A stretch of DNA of 64,000 nucleotides from Catonia carolina (Eukaryota > Arthropoda > Insecta > Hemiptera > Achilidae), in assembly GCA_035578175.1 (NCBI GenBank), contig JAQMRL010000003.1, forward strand, positions 23,150,419 through 23,214,418. Reading direction: 5' to 3'. Of this stretch, positions 11,801 to 23,482 are shown piece by piece. Numbering within the stretch: position 1 is the first letter of the stretch; every line of letters starts with the position of its first letter. A program made the position numbers and the translations under genes. The notes below the pieces were generated by a model. The model searched no databases, was not told where the DNA came from, and saw nothing but the letters and a program-made list of their open reading frames with translations.

Positions 11801-13592
11801 AAGACAACTCAAAACTTACTAAAATGATCCAATGCAGTCATAGAAACAAAAAAAAAACAAAAAATAAAATTCAAAACGGCGAATTAAATTTGTTTTTACT
11901 TTGATGAAGATATCTATTTCTAACTTTTAAATCTTTTAGTAAAAGTGTGTGATAATAATATTGAATTAAAATTCGTTAAATCGTTCAAATGTTCTCACAA
12001 CAGTTCTTTGATCAAATAACAAAAATAATGGCCTTCAAAGTGGCCTAACGTGCAAATCCATTAAATTTCAAAGAAGATTTTTCGTTGTATGATGATAAAC
12101 TTTTTCTCTGTGCTTCACATTACATGAGAGAAAGAAATCAATAGCTTTGTGTTCTAAGTAATAACAGGAGTACTAAAGGTTACGTACTGAAATTAAATCC
12201 GAGTCGATGTCAAAGTAAACACAAGAAAGAAATTAGGAAAAAACTACTTCTCAATGATATTAAGTTAAAGAATCTAAATTTAGAAGTTAAACGAAATTGT
12301 TTGTATTTAATTGTATTGAAATGAAAATCAAATAATATCATATTACTGTATTATTACTTAAATTAAATTTCTGAAATATTTATCTAACTTTAGATATTTT
12401 ATGCCTAAAATCCGTATCTGTATAATTCGAACTTGTGGTTAAATAAAGATCTATCTTTGTTATACCCTACAGTAGACCCATCCATAAACTACGAAACTGT
12501 TCTATCTGCGGTTTTATACAAGGTAAAGCCGCTCGAAAATTTTCTCAAGGGACTCATCTTTTTAGAACAAAATAGATGTTCTACGGTATAATGAAATTGT
12601 TGAGTAGTAACTATATTTCTCAAAATAGCTCCAATTACTTAAAAATAAATTTGGACAATATTATATTCGTTTTTCGAATAATACTTTAATAAAAAAAAAC
12701 CATTTACTGTAGAACATAATGCGCATAGATTATGTACACACCATCTTTTTTAAATATGCATATCCACTACCATATGAACATTTTTCTTCTGTTTTACCAG
12801 ACAACCTCATTTTTCTATAAACGTTCTGGTTACTGAGAAATTCACGGAAGCACACGATCACACGCAACATTTATGAAAAAGTTAGCAAAGTAGTGTGGCT
12901 TTGCAAGTTCCGGTTCTATTTCTGAAATTGTCTTGTTTGTTGTTTCAAATAAGTAGTACCCTTTTATTCCATGGAAATAATAACTTGATTTTTTTAACAA
13001 AAACTTGATTTTATTGTGAAATCCATAGACAATGTCGTAGTTATATTTTTCAACAAAACTTACCCAAAAATTTTAATTACCAACTACTGAAGTTTTTCTA
13101 TGTAGCCTAATACTACTTTAGAACTCCTACATTCTTGAACTGATAGGAAATGATGATGAATTGATAGGATGAAAAAATATTGGAAATTAAAACATCTAAA
13201 AATCCAAATTTAAGAAAAATATCAAAAACCAGAATAAGTGTTAGTTTTTACAGGCCTCGTTGGACAACTTTAGTGTTGGTCAAATGAGGTCGTAAGCCAA
13301 GGAAAAAGAAAAGAAATATTTATCAATAAATTGTAAAAACTAAATATAAATATAGGGTGATGGATGATTTTATATTAGGAACGTACCAACGGATGAATCT
13401 TATATTTATGTAATTAATGAATGTATAAAGAAAATAATAATTTATTTTGTTTAAGTTAGGCCACATAATTATTGTCATAGTGGAGGAAGAGAGACTTTCA
13501 ATGTGTATTGTATTGTAAATAGGTTATAGTAAGCAACTAGATAGTTTTATAACCATCTTCTCTTATTTTGTTCTGCTTTTTCTTTGTTCCAG
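11801..13592. other. AT-rich DNA, presumed intron or upstream of the 13.6-kb exon
   Basis: Nothing recognised. The last bases (13566-13592) form a pyrimidine-rich tract ending in TTCCAG, the acceptor of the exon that follows. Confidence 0.5.
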
Positions 13593-14198
13593 ATGCTCTG
13601 GGGACGGAAGAAAAAAGAAGAAATGAAACTAATAACAATAATAGTAATACAACAAATAATTCTTCAACAATTTTATCAAAAGAAACTAACTTAAAAGTAA
13701 CAGATAATAAGAATATGAACAAAAATAATAAGATAGATGAGTTAAATAAATCAATAGCGGAACAAAGTATAACTCCAACTGCTATTTCATACCCTCAAAT
13801 ACAACATGTCAGTTTTAAAAAAAGAAAGAAAGGAAATAGACGAAAACAACATGTAAAAAATAAAAGAAAAGATAATAAAACAGTAGAAAATAATAGTGAT
13901 AACGAAGTAAAAAACGAAAATAAAAGATGGCCAAAGTTTTTACAGTCAAAAAAGCGTGTTAGAGACAGACGTGATGAGGACGACGATGATGATGAAATAC
14001 TGTTGGAGGACGATGAAGAGGCAAGTTGGTCGCCAGCGGTCCCACCTCACGATTGGTATCAACCAGTCAGATTCCGTCACGGCAAACAAGATGGAGTTTG
14101 GGCTGATTCGGAGAAAGAAGATGATTGGTCGGAAGAGTCTTCCGTTCAAGATAAAGTAAAATGGGTCCCATCCCCAAGACAAAATGAGCAAGATGAAG
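13593..14198 (+). CDS. Internal exon of an unrecognised host gene (exon A)
   Basis: I do not recognise the protein. The exon is bounded by a strong acceptor (pyrimidine tract then CAG, ending 13592) and a strong donor (AAG|GTAAGT, GT at 14199). It is open for 606 nt in one frame; the first two bases complete a split codon and the last base begins one (phase 1). The encoded stretch of about 202 residues begins with Asn- and Thr-rich low complexity. A Lys/Arg-rich block (KKRKKGNRRK) follows, then an acidic run (DEDDDDDEILLEDDEE) and a Trp-rich segment including PPHDWYQPVRFRHGKQDGVW. The Trp-rich part looks the most constrained. Dense codon usage unlike the surrounding AT-rich DNA and paired splice sites support a real exon. 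The upstream exon(s) and start codon are not found in the window. An in-frame TTG upstream of the acceptor is not a credible start. Confidence 0.75.
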
Positions 14199-14499
14199 GT
14201 AAGTTTATCAAATATATTTTTCTCGTTTTGTAGTAATCGTTTGCTCATTAATTGACTAATCTAAAGATTTTTAGTAGCCTGTTTTGATATTGTTGTTACA
14301 TTTTTGAACGGAAAAAAGTAAAATCTATTTATTTTATTTGACCTGTGCAGTTCACCAGAATTATTTTATAAATAGTTTATTATGATCACCTTGGTACTCC
14401 ATATTTTTTATTGTATTAAACAACGGTCATAATATCCAAAAATCGCGATATTTTACCAGATCGGCAAACTGAAATATAATCGCGATAAATATTATGAGT

Positions 14500-14665
14500 G
14501 TTAGAATAAATTATACGCAAAGATCGTATAGATGTTTATGTCTTATTTATATTGCAAATCATAAAAGACGTAGGGTGTTGCAGTATGCAGATATGAAACA
14601 ACTTACGCAAGATAGAACAGCTTGGAAAACTGATTAAACCAATCAAGAGACTGATGACAAACAAA
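14500..14665 (+). mobile_element. Short 5'-truncated LINE 3' end with 9-bp target duplication
   Basis: Flanked by ATTATGAGT at 14491-14499 and 14666-14674. The inside reads YADMKQLTQDRTAWKTD followed after a stop by TNQETDD and an A-rich end. It matches the 3' end of the copy at 39771-40040, which reads VDMKRLAQDRTGWRTASNQS. Same LINE family, older copy (several substitutions and a stop). Confidence 0.75.
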
Positions 14666-15048
14666 ATTATGAGTAGACCTTAATAACTTAATCCTTGTGA
14701 ATTTAAGGAAATCCATGTGTCACTAAGGAATTGTTATTGAATACAGTAGTCTTACTTACATTTGTACGAGAGAGGAAAATCTTTAAAATATTAAAACTGA
14801 TTCTACGCAACTAATTAAAATTCTGTAGCATAGAAAATATTATGGATGTATAATTTGTTGTAATAAATTTAAAATTTAAAATTAAATAAATTTAAAATTT
14901 ACTTACTATATTTCGAATTAAACAGAAATAGGAGCTGCAGCTGAGCTTGCGGGAAACAGTATTGTCTTGTCATGCTTGCCTTCGTACCCTACTGAGAACT
15001 GGAGCTTGCCCGTCGCTTTCATACTGTTGTTAGGTTCTCATATTTTAA

Positions 15049-15888
15049 CCCTTTGTGAACTATCCGTGGACATATCCGCCAAAAAAAACGTTCCCACAGT
15101 CGTTTTGCAGATATATCCGCATACAGTTTTGAATGGTTACGGTCGTTAAACTTCTTTTATCAACGTTGATTGGTCCGAAACTTTACAAATCAAATCAAAA
15201 AAGATTTTGACTAAAATCTGTCTTAATAGTTATCAAAATATTTTATGCCAAAATATCTAAATATTCAAGAAAATTTACACCTACAGAAGCTGGGTTGACA
15301 GCACTGCCCGCCTGTGTTTCCTAGCTGCCACGAGGCTGGTGTTCCATATCAGTCGTGCTGCCTCTTTTCTTTAACACGTAACTTGTGTTCTTCTCTTCTT
15401 CATGTAGCATCTCCATTACGAAGGTGTGCTAGCATCATGGCAATCCTGACCTTGGAAACTGCAGCTCTAAATAGGTCGATGGACGACAAATTAAACCACT
15501 CTCGCAGGTTCCGGTAACTTGTTAACACTAGGTAACTTGTGTTATGTTTGTCTAATTCCATCATAATATTTTTTAAACAATCTTTGTACTTTTATGTTTA
15601 TTTTACCTTTTATTCTGCAACTCAACATATAAATAATTTTTTTTGGTCAGTTTTTTTACCGATATATCCGCAAGAGTCGCTTCACTCAGGTCTAAAGATG
15701 GATATACCTGCTTCCATTATTATTGATTAAAAGTGCAGAGAAAAGTACGTGAAAAAATTAACGTGAATTCTGAGCCTTTAAAAATAGTGTTCTATCCCGG
15801 AAAAACACATTTTTCAAAACGAATTTGTTTTACCTTAACCCATAATTAAATCCGTTTGTATCATGAAACTAATACCATCCACAAAGGG
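15049..15888. mobile_element. TTAA-flanked piggyBac-like MITE in the intron
   Basis: TTAA at 15045-15048 is followed by CCCTTTGTGAACTATCC. The right end inverts to CCCTTTGTGGATGG, ending at 15888 next to TAAA. Several ATATCCGC or related words lie inside (around 15075, 15110, 15660). No transposase frame is visible. The end structure resembles the element at 8.2-8.9 kb (CCCT ends, TTAA) but the interior differs, so it is a separate family. Confidence 0.5.
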
Positions 15889-15963
15889 TAAAATAAAATA
15901 ATTTTATTAGTATTTAGTAATAAAGCTTAGTAAATAATTGACAAGACTACAAAATGACGGAGT

Positions 15964-16030
15964 AGCAACGCTGAACGGTCAGCAACGCTGAGCTAGTCTG
16001 AGTTGCTTTAGCAACCAACGTTGATTGGTC
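15964..16030 (+). promoter_or_regulatory. X-box-like palindrome and inverted CCAAT cluster upstream of exon B
   Basis: Within 70 bases there are two copies of AGCAACGCTGA (15964-15974 and 15981-15991), a perfect split palindrome GTTGCTTTAGCAAC (16002-16015) and an inverted CCAAT in CAACGTTGATTGGTC (16016-16030). The last 15-mer also occurs at 15161-15175. The palindrome resembles the RFX X-box (GTTGCC-AT-GGCAAC type) but has TT at the centre. No ATG in frame with exon B follows, so a downstream promoter is only a possibility. Confidence 0.3.
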
Positions 16031-16182
16031 GAATGCCGATTTAGTACACGCCCACTCATTTTGAGAGCTCCTATTTCAGTTTCTCACTATAGTTATAACT
16101 TGCATTGGGTGTATATGAGTGCCAAATTATTATACGAAGAGAATAAGTTTATTACACATTTTATTATTTATTTTGTTTTCAG

Positions 16183-16439
16183 TGACACAACAAAACAAAG
16201 AAAATATTCAAGCACCGTCAAGATCGTCGACAGCTTGGCAAAGGAATAATAGTTCGTGGCCAGAAAGCTCTCGCAGCAGGGCAGAATTTTCATATCACCG
16301 AGTGACCGCAAATCCCCGTGAAAGACATAAACCGACAGCATTTGTGGCTGTATCTGTAGTTAAAAATAAGGCAGCTCCTCCACCACATAAGCCTCATACA
16401 CCTCCATGGAGTCACGCTAGGCATTTACATAGGCTACAG
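16183..16439 (+). CDS. Internal exon of the same unrecognised host gene (exon B)
   Basis: A 257-nt exon between acceptor TTTTCAG (ending 16182) and donor CAG|GTAAGA (GT at 16440). Joining the single G of exon A to the first two bases gives a Val codon. The frame continues TQQNKENIQAPSRS through a Ser/Trp/Arg-rich middle and a Lys- and Pro-rich end, and closes on a whole codon (phase 0). The product is basic and Ser/Pro/His-rich, with no recognised domain. The phase match, the two good splice sites and uniform codon usage support continuity with exon A. The next exon lies beyond 16440 and was not identified. Function unknown; nothing in the visible part shows a membrane segment. Confidence 0.72.
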
Positions 16440-16675
16440 GTAAGAATTATTTAATTCATATTTTTTAATACAAATTATGGAGCGTTCATTTAGCGTCAGG
16501 ACTTATGGGAATCGAATTAAGTAGTGGGTTAAGGTTAAAACGATTACAAAGTCCTACTGTTTGCTTATATATTATTAGTAGTATTCATGAATTACTGATG
16601 ATTTTCCAATCAAAAAACTACTTTTTTGTCTTTTGATTTATTAATTTTGATTTCGCACCAGTATAAAATATTTTA

Positions 16676-16863
16676 TTTTTATTTTATTTAGAATGTTTTA
16701 AAGTATCATCAACATCTTCGTTATTAGAGACTACTTTGGGGTAAGAAACTCTACTTTGGGGTGGATTTGACACGTAAAATTTTCAGACCCTAACCGTCAA
16801 TCGAACCCGGTACCTTACGCTTGGTATGGTAGCGCGCTAACCACTAGTCCACGGAGGCGGTCC
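16676..16863 (-). mobile_element. tRNA-derived SINE
   Basis: On the minus strand the head has an A-box-like TAGTGGTTAGCG and a B box GGTTCGATTG spaced as in a tRNA. A body of about 100 bp ends in the core GAAGATGTTGATGATACTTT and an A/T-rich tail. Relatives with the same head type lie at 26690-26850, and with the same core at 31684 and 32260. Confidence 0.75.
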
Positions 16864-17167
16864 TCTTGATTAATTTTTTTTTATTAAAAGGTTCATCTAA
16901 TCTGTTCTATAAAGAACAATAAAAAAATTTGGTAAAAAGTAAATTATCATGAAAAGGCATCTCCCTGTGGAGATATTGTTAAAAAAATAAATACCATCAT
17001 AGTTTAATATTATTACAAAAATTTATATCCTCTTTATGCATGAATTTTTTTTAAAAACTAACATTTTTAAAAATTTTATATACATTTTTATGTGTTTAAT
17101 ATAATATGTAAGTGTGGCTTGTTTAGTCACAAAAAATAGTAATGCATTCTGGTAGTTCTTTTTAAAA

Positions 17168-17410
17168 TCTGATGTACGAAGACGAAGGTTCTGTGTTTCA
17201 AATTCTTAAGTCGAACTTTTATACGGATTTGAAAATTAGGCAATGGTTGTCGTGTACTTTGATGGTTGGGGTTTAACTTACAATTCTTTCTTAGGAATTC
17301 TTTCTTAGGGCTTGAGTCTGTTCAAAAATCAACCGTACATCTTACATATCATCCTCATTGCATTGGGTCATGGAGTTTTTACTGTACTAAATTGAACGGA
17401 TTGTACACAC
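17168..17410 (+). repeat. Dispersed repeat, 'TTTGATGGTTGGG' family, copy 1
   Basis: Shares blocks in the same order with 44095-44395 and 56720-56985: GAAGGTTC...TTTCAAAT, TACTTTGATGGTTGGG, GCATTGGGTCATGG, and AAATTGAACGGATTG. Size of about 250 bp and a GGTTC-type word near the start suggest a SINE, but Pol III boxes are degraded. Confidence 0.6.
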
Positions 17411-17639
17411 ATTAGTGTTTAAAATAAATTTACTGTCGTCATATAACACCGTATGCGAGAAGAGGAATAAAGCTAAATTTTGAATAAAGGCGATAATATT
17501 ATTTAAATTACTAAACAAAGAGATCTGCTAGATGCCTCCATTTTGCCGTCTTACACCCCTGATGTCCAACAAATTGGTTACCTAGCAAATAATTTGCGTG
17601 CCCTTTTCCGTACGTTACACTAGAATTTGAAAGTTCTTC

Positions 17640-17893
17640 TTTAACTTTTGAAATGAACAGATATTTTGAATGTGGTTGATTGTTAGTACCAGGGCGCTGG
17701 AGGATCTTCGACTGAAAACGCTGAAAACTTTGATAATTATTATTTGAGGTACTAGATGCCCCACACCATAGGTCCAGAGTGGTTTGAGAACAGTTTTGTA
17801 ATTAGAAGATTGTTTTGAAGCGATAGTTTGATTTGGGTCTGAATAGCCAATGGAATTGTAAAAATTTTACGTCTAGTCGTTTTTGTTTCTGCT
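17640..17893 (+). repeat. Dispersed repeat pair, copy 1 (partner at 34385-34670)
   Basis: Shares ordered blocks with 34385-34670: ATATTTTGAATG.GG.TGATTGT, GTACCAG, TAGGTCCA.A..GGTTTGAGAA, TTGTTTTGAAG, and TTTTACGTCTAGT versus TTTTAAGTCCTGCTA. No coding content. Class unknown. Confidence 0.5.
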
Positions 17894-20320
17894 GACTGTG
17901 AGAAAAAACTTTTATAACTTCAACTAATTTACGTTCAAAACTTTCTTCTGCAACAACAATGATCCCGAACTATTTTTCCTAACCTACGTGTAACAGCCGA
18001 GGATTTTGATAAATTACATAAAAGTTATTCAGACTAACCTTTATTAATGAAATAACAGAAAACTTACATGAAAATTGAAAAGACAAATCACAAATTAAAT
18101 TACATTTTATTAATTATTATTAAACGGCTGTCAGACGCTAGGCTTATTAATTATACCAAGACAATTAATAAACGGCAGCGCTCGGCCTACGAAAAATTCA
18201 CATCAGGCATTATACATCATTCTATTTAACAGCGAATTGATTCATTAAAATCTTTTTTGTCTAATAAATTTTAAAACAATAAACACAAATTACTAATGTT
18301 AAATACTTACACAAACGTTACACTTACACAAATGAATCAAATAAATTATAGATTGTGCGTACTTTAAATCTTGAAATACTAAATTATTTTGCTCTAAATA
18401 TTTTTAAATCTATATTAAATGGTTATAATTACTAAATGTAACTAACTGATCGGAATGGTGAAACAAATAGTAAGGACACGTTAAATAAACAACATTAAGT
18501 TTACCAGTGTAGACAGTCAATAAAATAATTGTAGGACTATTCAATACAGAATGAAACGTTTTCTCGTGATTTAGCTTTAAAGTAAATAAGGGGAAAACGT
18601 AAAAGAAGTACAAGTTGAGAAGTGAGAGAGGGTACTGCTCTCGGAGGGGGGATTTGTACGAACAAACCTTAACATGCCGAAAGTAATTCTCAACTCTGAC
18701 CAAGACTTAGCTAGAAGGGATTTGAAATTGAATTAGGTTACAAGTTGGGAAGCTCGCGCTGAGTTAAGTCTTTCTTGGACGCTTACCTCCTCTACCAACG
18801 CCTCCAACACTACCCCATTTAATCCACCCCCTAACCCTTTCTTCAGCATCTTCTTATTGTGCCGCTGAACAACCGGCCACTGCTGAATAAGTACACAACC
18901 ATAGCTACCCTTTATTCTCCGGTAACTTTTATTGTAATTAATTGTGTTTTCTTCAGTTGTTATCCGGCAAACTTAACTTAACTATATATTATTGTAGTCA
19001 AACATCTACAGTATTTAGCTTAACCGAATGGCAAATATTTATTTGTTTATTTGTTTTTAATATGCTATTTTATTTGGTTTATTTACAATCTGTTAATAGG
19101 ATAACAATTAGCAAATTTAAATTTTAAGTTGTACAATTAATTACTAGTACAGACTTATTCGTGATAACAACACCGCAGTAACAGTATAGGCAAAGTTGAT
19201 TCAAATTTATTGGTACATTTGGAATTAATTCATTGCTTGAAACCGTACTACTTCCTTTGGAGAAGGTCTCTTGGCCATCGACACCTGAACCTGTCAAAAG
19301 CTGCTGATCCGGCAGAACCTTTGCACAAATTGAATTCCATTTAAACTTTACAGAGAATTAACTTAAAATAAATGGAAAATAAAAATTAACGAACTGAAAT
19401 CTTCACTAGTAACTTTTTACGATTATTTGTTTCTTGGTTTTACATCTGATTGTTAAGCAATTTCTGCTAATGCAGACGGTACCTTTACGATTAAACTTAA
19501 CGATTGTTCACCTGTCTCTATCAATAAAATCCAAATTTTACACAGCAATAACTTACACTGGCGTGGAGTACACATATTACAAAAACACGATACAAATTCA
19601 AAACACGCTTTTACTTACTGAAACGATTAATGAACAGGCGCTCGAAATTATTATTGGAGAATAAAACACAAATTTACAAAACAATCATAAGACTAGTCTG
19701 GACTTACGGAGTACAATTATAGGGTTTTGCTAAATCAGGCAATACAAAAAGAAATATTACGAAAATTTGTTTAAATTTCTTTATTGTCAATCAAGAAAGT
19801 GTTATGACGAAATTAATATTACTTTTCTCTGTAAGTATTCAGTCTTTCACCGAACATAAAATATCTTAATTTCAGCCTCTAAGAAAAATACTCTAGGCAT
19901 GTAACTATTTAAATTTGCTGAATTTTTAGTTTCCTCGACTAACATCGAATTTATGTAGTAATGATTTTGGATATAGTTTGGTAAATTCATCCAAAAACTG
20001 TTTCATATTTCGGGAAAGTAATGATAGTGTTCTTTAAAGAGTAGATATCCAGTCCGTTAAACAATGTAATATATATCTTGATTTCGACCCCCTAAAAATT
20101 TCTTTAAAATTTCAGCTCAGCTGCCTGGATTTTCCTCTCATTTTTAGAGGATTGTTTCGTAGATATTTTGGGATTTGGCAAATTTATTTTGAAATTTTAT
20201 ATCCTATAATTTATCTATTATATTTTTTCAGTAGATTAAATTCCTGACTTTAATTTTTAAGTATAGCTTCATTACATAACGTGAACTGTCACTAACGTAC
20301 CTTCTAATTCAGTACAATAA
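17894..20320. other. AT-rich DNA, no gene recognised
   Basis: Pieces of ordinary-looking sequence (e.g. 18750-18960 and 19240-19330) carry no motif I recognise and no paired splice sites. Confidence 0.45.
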
Positions 20321-20371
20321 TGCCGGGCGATCTCCTATACCATCATGCTTGGGTAGACCGGTGACGTAACC

Positions 20372-20545
20372 TTCCACCTATCAGATATATCGCTTCGACC
20401 AATCAGAGAGTGAGTAGTATTTCATTTTCCTCCCTTCCATTGATTGCTATAAAACCGAGTATATCACAACAGCAAACGAAAGTTAATCAGCTTATCTGAG
20501 ACTAATTTATTACCACTACTAACTAGGTTTCTCCAATAAACGTGT
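20372..20545 (+). promoter_or_regulatory. Candidate RNA polymerase II promoter with first splice donor
   Basis: TGACGTAA (20372-20379, CRE-like), CCAATCAG (20399-20406) and TATAAAA (20448-20454) occur in order. An arthropod-initiator-like ATCAGCTT lies about 40 bases after the TATA box, and a strong donor sequence GTGTAAGTAT lies near 20540. Together they look like a promoter and short first exon. No start codon with a convincing protein follows, so the gene is not identified. The element order is also seen in histone-type promoters. Confidence 0.45.
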
Positions 20546-20619
20546 AAGTATATCAAATATTACACAATTTTCCTCAACGTTTAATTAGAAGTTTATAACA
20601 TTTTTCAACCATAACCATT

Positions 20620-21130
20620 TAGAAAAGAATTCGTGTGCACAGTAAAATATTTCATCAATCAAGTATTCTTTTAGGTTTTTTAAAATCATTTTTAAGCTCT
20701 TTTTTAAAGGTTTCTAACTCTCTTTTAAGATTGTATCCGATGTTATCGCCTTCCTCAAGAGGCATCTCACCCCTTTTTCAGAACTTAGTAGGCCTACTTG
20801 GGCAACCATCGCTACTTGAACTCCGACGAAGGCACGAGAACGATGCCTCAAGAAAATAAAACTATGCTTCCGCTCCCGACCCCGACATCGTAACTACCAA
20901 CATGGAACGTCATGCCCTTAGCCGCGTACGATCCCCACAGCGTCAAACTACCCTTGAACCGCGTTTTACGCTACTGAGAGACTTATGTCTCAACGAAATC
21001 TGCGAGGGAAGAAGATAATGTTTCCGTTGGATGACAAGACGACGTGGCGACAACCGCCTCGACCGTCCCGGCAGCTTGCCTTGGAAGAACTACGAAAGGC
21101 CCTTATTTTCAGGGCCACGAAATTATGTCA
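20620..21130 (+). other. Relatively GC-rich island, possible non-coding or decayed exon
   Basis: The stretch is much richer in C, G and CpG than its flanks. One frame from 20635 to 21018 is open except for a single TAA at about 20856, and reads ordinary residues (for example MERHALSRVRSPQRQTTLEP) without a known motif. It ends at a hairpin GGCCCT-TATTTTC-AGGGCC (21098-21116). It could be an exon of the gene starting at 20.48 kb, or a decayed gene. Confidence 0.35.
21098..21116 (+). terminator. Hairpin resembling a histone 3' stem-loop
   Basis: A six-base-pair GGCCCT/AGGGCC stem preceded by AAA and followed by ACGA. The true histone signal has the same stem with a four-base TTTC loop. Here the loop is TATTTTC, three bases longer. 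No histone coding sequence is found upstream, so this is a resemblance only. Confidence 0.25.
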
Positions 21131-22470
21131 GAACATTGACTTTTTTCATTTTTTTCAAAAGTTTTGGGAATTACCTTTTCATGTCATTTTTCAAAAATTT
21201 ATTTTTTGATCTTTTTAGAACAGATTAAAGATGAATGATGCAAATCAAAAAATGTGTATATTTACTTAATCTTATCGCATTAGATAAATTGTATAGTTTG
21301 TAACATTTGCTATAATTTTTACCTATAATTACAAAATTGAAAACGATTAGGAGAAATTTCAATAGTCGTAAAGAATAATATAGTAGGTACTCAATTTTAG
21401 TTATCCGTAATTTCTTTTCTGAATTCTTTAAAAAAACGCAGAAAGATGAAAAGAAAAAGGCAAATGATGAGAGAGGCTTAGTGTTTACGCTGAACTACTG
21501 TGAATGAAATTATTTGGTCCTTGTTCGTCGGTGAGAATAAGCAGAACGAGTTGTACGCTAGTCTGGCAGAAACCAGAAAAGCCTACCTACATCTTCATTT
21601 TACTTTTTACTTCTTACCATACTCTTTCGCTCTTTCTCTCTCACTCTCTCCCGATCTCACTTTCTCTTTAACTTCCTCTTTCTATTTAGTTACCTTTTTT
21701 TAGGATTTGCCACAGATTGAGTTGGCAAACATCCATTGGTTAAACTTACTTTAAAAGTTTTCATTTAGAATGTGATGTCTGCGGAATCTCATGCAACTTT
21801 CTCTTTTTCCTCTCTTTTTTGCTAAGTTTTAACTTTTTCGGAAATAGAATTGTTGACGGTTCACAAGAGGTGAACAGAAATGTTTTTGTTATTTTTTTCA
21901 GCTTCTATACTTTTTTCATGCTTCCTTACTTAAGGGTTAATAATTTTATAGAAGTTTTTATTTTTTACATTTTTTTAAGTTTTCCGTATTTAATTAACAA
22001 GTTCGACCTTGATCCTTAGTGATTGTAAACATTAAAAATTTAAACTGATTACTTATTTTATAGGTCAGAACTTTGCGTTAAGTACCTAGGCTATTAACCT
22101 AATCTTGACGGTGTACAGTCAGTTAAATTAGTTAACTTTACCATAACGATTTTTTTACGTTTGAAAATACATGATGGAGATTACAGAGATGGTATTTACA
22201 GAATGGATTATGTCCATTGTAAAAATCAGGTTTCGTTGTCGGTAAGATTTATTTAAAATTTCGTCCTTATGACAAGCACAAAACTTTTAAAAACATTTTG
22301 TCATGTAACTAAAATAAAATTTAAATATTTTATCGCTGGTTATTTATGCCTGTACAGTAAAAATAACATTTTTAAACATTTTACTGTTACGTTATGAAGC
22401 AACCGTTAGTGATCACTGTTATTCAGAATTACCATAGGGTTTAAATGACTTTCAACTATATTCGTAGTAC
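21131..22470. other. AT-rich DNA, no gene recognised
   Basis: Includes a T/C-rich stretch (21590-21700, TCTCTC-type) and no recognised exon. Confidence 0.5.
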
Positions 22471-22606
22471 TTTTTACTTTCTCTTGCCTATATGAATATA
22501 TAGGAAGGAAAGTATTGTTTTCATGTCGATTTTTCGAAATCGAGTTTTCACCGGATCTATACGTTTTCAGACCCCCTGAACCCAAAAAACATGTTTTTAG
22601 CGATTG

Positions 22607-22705
<99 letters not shown>

Positions 22706-23482
22706 AACAGAATATCTCAAGAACGGAACATCGTACGAACTTGAAACTTGAAACTTAAGTTACATAACTTACTACTACCGGACGCGACACGAACATTTTC
22801 ATCAAAATCGGTCAACCGGAAGTAGTAGTTTATTCGTATAATTTTTCAGTTTTTTGCGATTTTCTCAAAAACTAGTCCTACGATTTTTTTTAAAATCGCT
22901 TATTTTACTCAATTTTTTATTCTCTACAAGATAGGGTAGGCGCCATGTTTTCTGAAATTCTCGGTGAGGCTGTTTTCACGTAAAAACGTTGTTTTTTTAA
23001 GATTACGGCTTTAATATAAATTTTAGCGCAAAAACGTATATAATAAAAGTTGTATAGAATTTAAAAACCTACAACTTCTGTTTCAAACATTTTTTTGTAT
23101 GACGCTTAGTTTAGCAGTAATTAGCGATTTTCTGATTTTTTCTCACGCAAACGTGTGAAAAATCGATTTTTTTAAGATTTTGGCCTTAGTATGCATTTTA
23201 CGACAAAAGTGTATATAACCAAATTTATAGGAAATTTAAAGATCTACAACTTTTATTTAACGTATTTTTCTCTACAGAGCCTAGTTTAGCGTGAAATAGT
23301 GATTTTTCGTATTTTTAAGCCAGACTGAGGTTGATTTTCATTTTGAGTGTTTCACTCATGATTAAAATAAGGTTATGTTTATTGAGGTTAGTTTTTTGTT
23401 TATTTTTAATATTTTATTACTATATTGTTGATTATTTGCATTGGCAAGAGAAAGTTGTGTGAGTGTTTCACACCAGATTTTT
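22471..23482 (+). mobile_element. TG element, copy A (about 1.0 kb)
   Basis: Begins TTTTTACTTTCTCTTGCC, immediately folds back as an imperfect 40-base palindrome (TACTTTC...GAAAGTA around CCTATATGAATATATAGG), and then has a second small hairpin TCGATTTTTCGAAATCGA. A long TG tract (22610-22701) follows, then about 750 bp of non-coding sequence, ending GGCAAGAGAAAGTTGTG and the hairpin GTGTGAGTGTTTCACAC before CCAGATTTTT. The ACTTTCTCTTGCC and GGCAAGAGAAAGT ends are 13-base inverted repeats. No protein is encoded. Copies: 23686-24653 (inverted), 40236-41215, 47431-47807 (partial). Confidence 0.75.
22610..22701. repeat. (TG)n microsatellite inside TG element A
   Basis: About 45 TG units with no interruption, at the same internal position as the tracts in the other copies. 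Confidence 0.95.

Larger units (their letters stand above)
14199..16182 (+). other. Intron between exons A and B
   Basis: Phase-1 intron of 1,984 nt, starting GTAAGT and ending in a pyrimidine-rich TTTTGTTTTCAG. It carries a LINE fragment (14500-14665) and a TTAA-flanked element (15049-15888), so much of its length is transposon. Confidence 0.7.

Noticed and set aside
16115..16182. Alternative start giving a signal-peptide-like N-terminus fused to exon B (hydrophobic LLHILLFILFS stretch)
   Set aside because: The frame starts with GTG right after a TGA. The nearby ATG at 16115 is in another frame. The hydrophobic run is just the T-rich splice acceptor tract translated.
22406..22720. His/Thr-repeat and Cys/Val-repeat proteins around TG/CA tracts (also 24406-24729, 47438-47838)
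   Set aside because: Translations of the microsatellite and flanking TG-element sequence. The apparent conservation between loci is due to the element, not to a protein.
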